This document shows, piece by piece, positions 60,101 to 64,000 of a stretch of DNA of 64,000 nt. The notes under the pieces were generated by a model that saw only the letters and a program-made list of their open reading frames with translations, did no database searches and was not told where the DNA came from. The position numbers were made by a program, and so were the translations under genes. This stretch comes from Pyxicephalus adspersus (Eukaryota; Chordata; Amphibia; Anura; Pyxicephalidae). The first letter of the stretch is position 1; the number at the start of each line of letters is the position of its first letter. The DNA lies in the NCBI RefSeq assembly GCF_032062135.1, contig NC_092862.1:65345608-65409607 (forward strand), in the 5' to 3' direction.

Positions 60101-62158
60101 ATGTAAAACATAACAGATTCAATTAACATTTTTTTTCATAATCAGGCTATCAAGTTACAGGATCTTTTTATGCGTGTCCACCAACAGAGTCACAAACTCC
60201 GGGACTTCCAATAGAACCAAGCATACGGTCAGGAGAAGCTATTGCGTTTTCAGGTGAGTGAGCCAACCTAGGTGTAATAATCTGTTTTAAATAACTATAT
60301 TTGCCTTGACCAGAATTAGCAGATTGCCAATTAGAAGTGATCCTAAGCCAGCGCTGGATAATTTTACATAAATAGTCATCTTGGGGAAAGAAAAATAATT
60401 GTAGATTAAAAAAGTAAGACTTGGTTCTCAAAACTAATAACCAAGCTGCATCCAGTAAAATTAAATTCACATCACAGAAAAGATCATCATGTAATGTTTG
60501 TAAATGTCTAGATTACTACTACAGGGTGATAACCCAACGTATTATCAGTGTCCTGTGTGCAATTACAATCAATACACAAATATATCAATATATTTTTAAT
60601 CAAAATTATTTACATGATTGTAGTATGTGGAAGTGACTTATAATGTTGCTGGAACCACTGAACATCTGCCTCTACTGTAATCAACATAATCACTGAAACT
60701 GTATTTAAAGTATATTAGGATTAAAAAGCAATTGGGTTCCTTATCTATTTCGGGCCACATCTGTACCTAACCGCTACAATTCTTTATTGCGCATTACAAA
60801 ATGCCTGTGTTTTTACAATCTTCTCATATATTTTCCTACTTAGACTGCCGCCTTCATATCAGCTTATATTACCGTGACACCTTGGTTGGAGAGCGAATTA
60901 CATCGAACCCAGAAGGCTGTAGAATCGCACATGGACAGTGCTTTGAAACAACTCGATTGGATCAAGTTCTATTTCCTTACCCCGAAGACAACAGCCTGCG
61001 GAAAAACATTGAGAAGCTTCTGAGTCACTTGGACCGTGGTGTCATTCTGTGGATGGCCCATGATGGAATATATGCCAAGAGACTTTGTCAGAGCAGAATA
61101 TACTGGGAGGGCCCTTTGTCCATGTACAATGATCGCCCCAATAAGCTAGAACGAGACTTACCCTGCAAATTATTTGATACGCAGCAGTTTTTAACAGGTA
61201 TATTAAAACTCGTAAAAAAAATAGAAATATATTGATTTTCACATGGCAAAGTCATACCATGCATTGCCATACCTTGTAACATTATAGGTGTCACATTTAC
61301 TATGCTTGAATGAGTCTATGTAAGATAATAAAGCATGCAGCGTGCACATGCAAGTTTAGTATTCAGGGCGATTGTTTTATTCCTGTTATCAAATGGCGTT
61401 TATTACCTGTACAGTGAAATTGTGCAGATATAAGACTTTCTTTAAATGTAAGTTCATTGTTCTGTATCTATAATACAAGTCAAGGAAAATGTTTTCAATT
61501 AATTGTCTATAACAAGGCTTTATTTATTCACCAGAACTGCAGGCGTTTGCTCACCATGGTCGTCCAGTTCCGAGATTTCAAATTGTTTTGTGTTTTGGAG
61601 AAGAATTTCCGGATCCACAGAGAGGAAGGAAATTAATTATGGCTCATGTAAGTACTCATGTGGTTTCCTATACCTCTCAGTTCTGTTTGTCATGTTTTCC
61701 TTTTTGTTATGAGACTATTTAATAGGTATATTTATTAATTCGTATAAAATCATGTTATTGGCATTATAATATTTCTATGTTGCTCTTGATAAGCATGATT
61801 CAGAAGAGGAATTGACATGGCTTTAGCTTAGTCGTTTTCCCAGTTCCTCTTAATTTATTATAATTGGCTATTGGAGTTATTGCACTTTGCCTTATTTAGA
61901 AATCATCATATGCACGTATAAAACAATATGGACAATATGGTGGCAACATATAACTATATTAGCAGCAAGCTTTATGTTTTACTTTATGACCGCAGTGGTA
62001 TATTTGTTTTCTAGGTTGAGCCAGTATTTGCCAGACAGCTAATTGGCTTTGCTGAACAGAATGGAGCACATTTTATGAGAGGCTACGACTACTCAGATCT
62101 CATTAGCAGCTCTGAAGACTATCACCGGCCAGTTCGCCATGTCCCTCTACCGGAATGA
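47960..62158 (+). CDS. irf4: Interferon regulatory factor 4, complete coding region (eight coding exons)
   Basis: Coding parts are 47987-48187, 54354-54540, 55159-55253, 56522-56663, 60146-60253, 60844-61197, 61535-61647 and 62015-62158, in all 1344 bases, 447 residues plus stop (human IRF4 has 451). IRF4 is a nuclear transcription factor of B, T, myeloid and pigment cells that binds ISRE and, with PU.1, Ets-IRF composite elements. The DNA-binding domain (about 14-124) has the five tryptophans at 22, 37, 49, 69 and 88 and the recognition-helix TRLRCALNKS. A linker rich in Pro/Tyr/His follows. The IRF-association domain (about 245-420) is intact. All GT/AG junctions and phases agree. The start at 47987 is the first ATG after the acceptor and matches the human MN... 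start; a second Met is at codon 9. The entry starts at the exon boundary, 27 bases of 5' UTR upstream. Confidence 0.96.
48188..52991. other. irf4 intron 2, unassigned
   Basis: Mostly AT-rich. It holds a perfect 8-bp hairpin at 48329-48350. Fragments near 49190-49800 could be an old LINE but were too decayed to assign. Confidence 0.4.
52992..53578. mobile_element. MITE with GTAGGGATGAGCGAG inverted ends
   Basis: The left end GTAGGGATGAGCGAG is mirrored by CTCCCTCATCCCTAC with one mismatch. The inside is CpG-rich and has internal repeats of the word atgagcacagctgcgggatt (three variants near 53206-53320). It has no coding capacity. It directly abuts the TA-flanked element that follows. Confidence 0.65.
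53579..54276. mobile_element. TA-flanked MITE with long inverted ends and internal tandem repeat
   Basis: The left end CCGTGTTTCCCCGAAAATAA (from 53581) is mirrored by TTATTTTCGGGGAAACATGG (to 54274), with TA on both sides. Subterminal agtaagccctagc and ataagccctagct words repeat on both sides. The middle (about 53820-54110) is a decayed tandem array with units of roughly 85-95 bases. The ends resemble those of the shorter element at 5703-5827. Confidence 0.8.
53820..54110. repeat. Decayed tandem repeat, about 85-95 bp unit
   Basis: Words such as gcaggactgattg, gcagaactgattgtg, gagctgatgattgt and accacacctctcctc-type blocks recur three to four times in the same order, with a G-rich ggggggag stretch in each unit. 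Confidence 0.6.
54354..54540 (+). CDS. irf4: irf4 exon: recognition helix half of DNA-binding domain
   Basis: The acceptor is tctcactttgcag and the donor gtaagg. It encodes AWALFKGKYREGLDKPDPPT, then WKTRLRCALNKSNDFEELVE and ending VPEGSKK plus one base of Gly. It holds tryptophans 69 and 88 and the DNA-contacting Arg-Leu-Arg-Cys block. Very close to human. Confidence 0.97.
54895..55025. mobile_element. Half copy of the GGGCCTGATTTATT MITE
   Basis: It corresponds to the right half of 25021-25244: aggtttactggatgacccag, cttctccagccttggagag, and the end taaatgaggccca. The left half is not recognisable. It lies in irf4 intron 3. Confidence 0.65.
55159..55253 (+). CDS. irf4: irf4 exon: linker
   Basis: The acceptor is aaactacag and the donor gtattt. 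It completes Gly, then VKQLGSEDTQLVVNHPFAVP and QAYTSLQPHSQ. This linker is much less conserved than the DNA-binding domain, as usual for IRF4, but length and phase fit. Confidence 0.92.
56098..56372. mobile_element. Decayed relative of the TAA-flanked MITE at 6866
   Basis: It shares, in order, ttacatacacatcac, ggtatcggacgaaaatctg, gtgtgcacagt, gccgctccatcg, cctctccata, gtgctgtatgtaca and caatgtgtgtacttgc with the copy at 6866-7183. The ends are too changed to fix the target duplication. It lies in irf4 intron 4. Confidence 0.7.
56522..56663 (+). CDS. irf4: irf4 exon: Pro/Tyr-rich linker
   Basis: The acceptor is cctctttgacag and the donor gtatgt. It encodes VPHFMMSHERSWRDYAPEQP, then HPDLPYQCASVPFAARSH and ending TSCDN plus one base. 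SWRDYxPxQPHPxxPYQC matches the human exon. Confidence 0.95.
57676..58850 (-). mobile_element. L2-clade LINE interrupted by assembly gap
   Basis: Left of the gap (57706-57768), the minus strand shows the L2 3' tail with ATT repeats. Right of the gap (58730-58850), it encodes HSIGICDTALSWFASYLSDR and SFQVSFNGNSSS, the L2 reverse-transcriptase frame. Both have the same orientation, so one copy probably spans the gap. Confidence 0.85.
57769..58729. other. Assembly gap (961 N)
   Basis: A run of N in irf4 intron 5. Nothing can be said of its contents beyond the L2 flanks. No irf4 coding sequence is missing, since the neighbouring exons join in phase. Confidence 1.
58851..60145. other. irf4 intron 5, unassigned; contains a long hairpin
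   Basis: No coding signal. It contains the 18-bp stem palindrome at 59863-59912 and a C-run at 59773-59780. Confidence 0.45.
59863..59912. repeat. Perfect 18-bp inverted repeat (hairpin)
   Basis: TAGATGCCCAGACCAATA (59863-59880) is exactly reverse-complementary to 59895-59912, with a 14-base AT-rich loop. Confidence 0.95.
60146..60253 (+). CDS. irf4: irf4 exon leading into IRF-association domain
   Basis: The acceptor is cataatcag and the donor gtgagt. It completes Ser, then YQVTGSFYACPPTESQTPG and LPIEPSIRSGEAIAFS plus one base. It matches the human VTGTFYACAPPESQAPG stretch. Confidence 0.95.
60844..61197 (+). CDS. irf4: irf4 exon: core of IRF-association domain
   Basis: The acceptor is tcctacttag and the donor gtatat. 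At 354 bases it is the largest coding exon. It encodes DCRLHISLYYRDTLVGER, LDQVLFPYPEDNSLRKNIEK, GVILWMAHDGIYAKRLCQSR and CKLFDTQQFLT. This is the domain used for PU.1 contact and autoinhibition in IRF4. Confidence 0.97.
61535..61647 (+). CDS. irf4: irf4 exon: end of IRF-association domain
   Basis: The acceptor is tttattcaccag and the donor gtaagt. It completes Glu, then LQAFAHHGRPVPRFQIVLCF and GEEFPDPQRGRKLIMAH, ending in phase 0. Confidence 0.96.
62015..62158 (+). CDS. irf4: irf4 terminal coding exon with autoinhibitory tail
   Basis: The acceptor is tttgttttctag. It encodes VEPVFARQLIGFAEQNGAHF, then MRGYDYSDLISSSEDYHRPV and RHVPLPE, then tga at 62156-62158. The region corresponds to the C-terminal autoinhibitory segment of mammalian IRF4. 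Confidence 0.96.
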   Translation, partial: VEPVFARQLIGFAEQNGAHFMRGYDYSDLISSSEDYHRPVRHVPLPE

Positions 62159-63382
62159 CAGGGATCATTTACCAACATTCATGTCACATGACCCCATCGA
62201 CAAAACTGGCAAGCCTAATATGAATGTTATCTCTCTTGTACTACTGTGACAGATGTAATGCACATACTGAAGCTTGATTCCTTCTGAGAAATGTTCTTAT
62301 AGAACAAACATTTTGGGTGATCTGAGATTCCTAAGGTCACAGATTAGTATATTATATACATTTTGTTCTTAAAATATAATTTGTTGTAAACTAAACAGTA
62401 ATTAGTGATCACAATGGTCATAGTGATAGGTATAGTCGTATGTGTTGTCAATGCTGTGACCACACTGTTACCATGTCACATTTAGTCACTATGAAGACCT
62501 AGTGCTTGGTTACAATGCATAATGCACATATCATGGTATATTTTGTTCTAAATGTGAAAACCTCTACCAAGAATCTGTGTTTCACTATTATTGTGTTTCC
62601 TAAAATGCTAGTATCCTGGCTGTAATGACGACCATGTGGCGTAGTACATTTTGACTTAAGGTGCCATATTGTTGCCACATTATTTCTTTGTTATTGCATA
62701 TGCAGTTTGTATTATAGAAAGAAGAATATATTCTAAACTCAATAACATAAACATAATTTTTTCAGTGAATGTCAGATTCACAGATTTTTAAAATATACTC
62801 CTTACTGTGTAGTTGATTACTTTTAAGTAATGGGTCAGTGCTACACATTTCTCTGATATTAAGCACTTGTAAGTACCAGTAACTCGTGGGATGGTTAGGG
62901 CACCTCTGGCATCTAGTTAGTAAAGTGACAGCAACTTCTTAAGATTTTATTCTTTTGGTATGGGCTTACACCCAACCAAAATGTATAAACTATTACTGGT
63001 AATAAGTAGGATCTTTGTAAATCTATAACCACTAATAAACTGCCTTGAGAAAAAACCCTTGACATTCGGCTTTTTGGATTACCTAAAATCCCAGAATTAC
63101 CTAGATTTTCCAATGTATTGCAGTTTACAGAGTTTTGGATGGTCTATTGTTTATTTAAATACTGGAGAGTGTTGCTTGTTCTCTATCTAGCATCCCATAA
63201 ATGCTTTAAAAGTTGTCCATTGTATTTCTGACTGTGACAAAGTCCTTGATGTCATTACTGTCTTAAAAAAAAAAAAAAGCAATTCTTCTCTAATACCTAC
63301 TTTTATTTTCTGGGATACAACCTTCTATTAACTGGGGTGCCCCCATACGAGGTTTCATTCTATCCCTGTATATTCTCTAAAA
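62159..63382 (+). other. irf4: irf4 3' untranslated region (extent uncertain)
   Basis: Repeat-poor DNA without a coding frame directly after the stop. Mammalian irf4 has a long 3' UTR of several kb, so transcription may run on past 63383. An aataaa at 63034-63039 is a possible proximal polyadenylation signal, without a strong GT-rich element after it. Confidence 0.5.
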
Positions 63383-63685
63383 CAGGGGTCCCCAAACCCA
63401 GAAGAAGGACCCTGCTTGGGGGGCACACCAGCCAGAGCCGTGGACCACGTCACTTGTACGCATCGCAGGCTCAGGCTGGTGGTCCAGAGACACAACCCAC
63501 CCACTCTCCTATCGCAGGCTCAGACCTGCGATGGGAGGGTGGGTGGGTTCTGGCATCATGATGTCACTTTGGGGGATGTTTCTTCCCCTTTGAGTGACAC
63601 ACGGCTCCCCATGCATGCGCGGTTCATAGTCCGTGCATTTAGTCGTCCGCGCACTCAAAAAAAGTTGGGGACCACTGCTCTAAAA
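63375..63685. mobile_element. hAT-type MITE with 8-bp target duplication, downstream of irf4
   Basis: The ends CAGGGGTCCCCAAAC and GTTGGGGACCACTG enclose 295 bases, flanked by the exact duplication ctctaaaa (63375-63382 and 63678-63685). The ends resemble those of the hAT MITE at 18687 but the insides differ, so they are two families of one lineage. The inside has an inverted pair tatcgcaggctcagacctgc / gatgggagggtgggtggg. Confidence 0.88.
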
Positions 63686-64000
63686 CACAGATCCAACTTT
63701 TCTATTTGTTCTTTTACTTTTAAACTCTCATGGATTGTCCATACTGTAGGAAAATAAGGGAATTAGTAGGAACTTTAAATGATAGAGGGAGAGATACCTT
63801 TATTTATGCAGTCTTTTAAAGAAATAAGCAGAACGTAGGAGTTAAACTTAGCAACCCTACCCAAAATTGATATATGCATTGGGCATAAATTAGGGTCCTC
63901 TCAGAAGTCATTCTGGACATCTTACTAATTGTAATGGTTACTGACTTCTCTTACTAGGTGTTGAAAATATCAGCATCATAAAATATGCATCTCAAAGATG
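63686..64000. other. Window end, no assigned feature
   Basis: AT-rich, no feature recognised. It may still be irf4 3' flank. Confidence 0.5.

Overview
The window is nuclear DNA of a vertebrate, most likely an anuran amphibian (frog). This rests on a dusp22 C-terminal tail that resembles my recollection of the Xenopus protein, on repeat families I associate with frog genomes (an L2-clade LINE, a V-SINE-like SINE, Tc1 relics, TTAA- and TA-flanked MITEs, hAT MITEs with 8-bp target duplications), and on small exons spread through AT-rich DNA. The species cannot be told from sequence alone. No bacterial-style operons, CRISPR arrays, rRNA or free-standing tRNA genes are visible.

Two genes are supported in full detail, both on the + strand and in the order known from human 6p25. 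The first is the 3' part of dusp22 (four coding exons, 1214-14279; the 5' exons lie left of the window), a dual-specificity phosphatase with its HCxxGxxR signature split across an intron. The second is a complete irf4 coding region (eight coding exons, 47987-62158, 447 codons), with the five-tryptophan DNA-binding domain and the IRF-association domain intact. All exon phases join without a frame break. The non-coding first exon of irf4 is not identified. An assembly gap of N (57769-58729) lies in irf4 intron 5, inside an L2 copy.

The roughly 33 kb between them is mostly old repeats. It also holds an unexpected minus-strand pair of cytochrome P450 exons (34497-34659 and 35577-35714). They have open frames, consensus splice sites and matching phases, and they look most like the last-but-one exons of thromboxane synthase (TBXAS1/CYP5A1). 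No other exons of that gene were found. The pair lies between two complementary pieces of an L2 element.

Layout: 1-960 decayed L1-type reverse transcriptase; 1214-15550 dusp22 with its introns and 3' UTR (piggyBac-like MITE, Tc1 relic, L2 with nested SINE, several MITEs); 15.6-34 kb intergenic repeats (hAT MITE, Tc1 relic, a 368-bp near-identical duplication, an L1 3' end with 15-bp target duplication); 34.3-37 kb L2 and the P450 fragment; 37-48 kb MITEs, a SINE and unassigned DNA; 48-64 kb irf4 with intronic MITEs, the N gap and a downstream hAT MITE.

The less expected signals are the displaced P450 exons, hammerhead-ribozyme-like cores in interspersed repeats (best at 32071-32118, minus strand), and a 90-bp direct repeat bracketing one copy of the 368-bp duplication. 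I do not see a wholly new biological system; most of the window is ordinary frog intron and repeat DNA.
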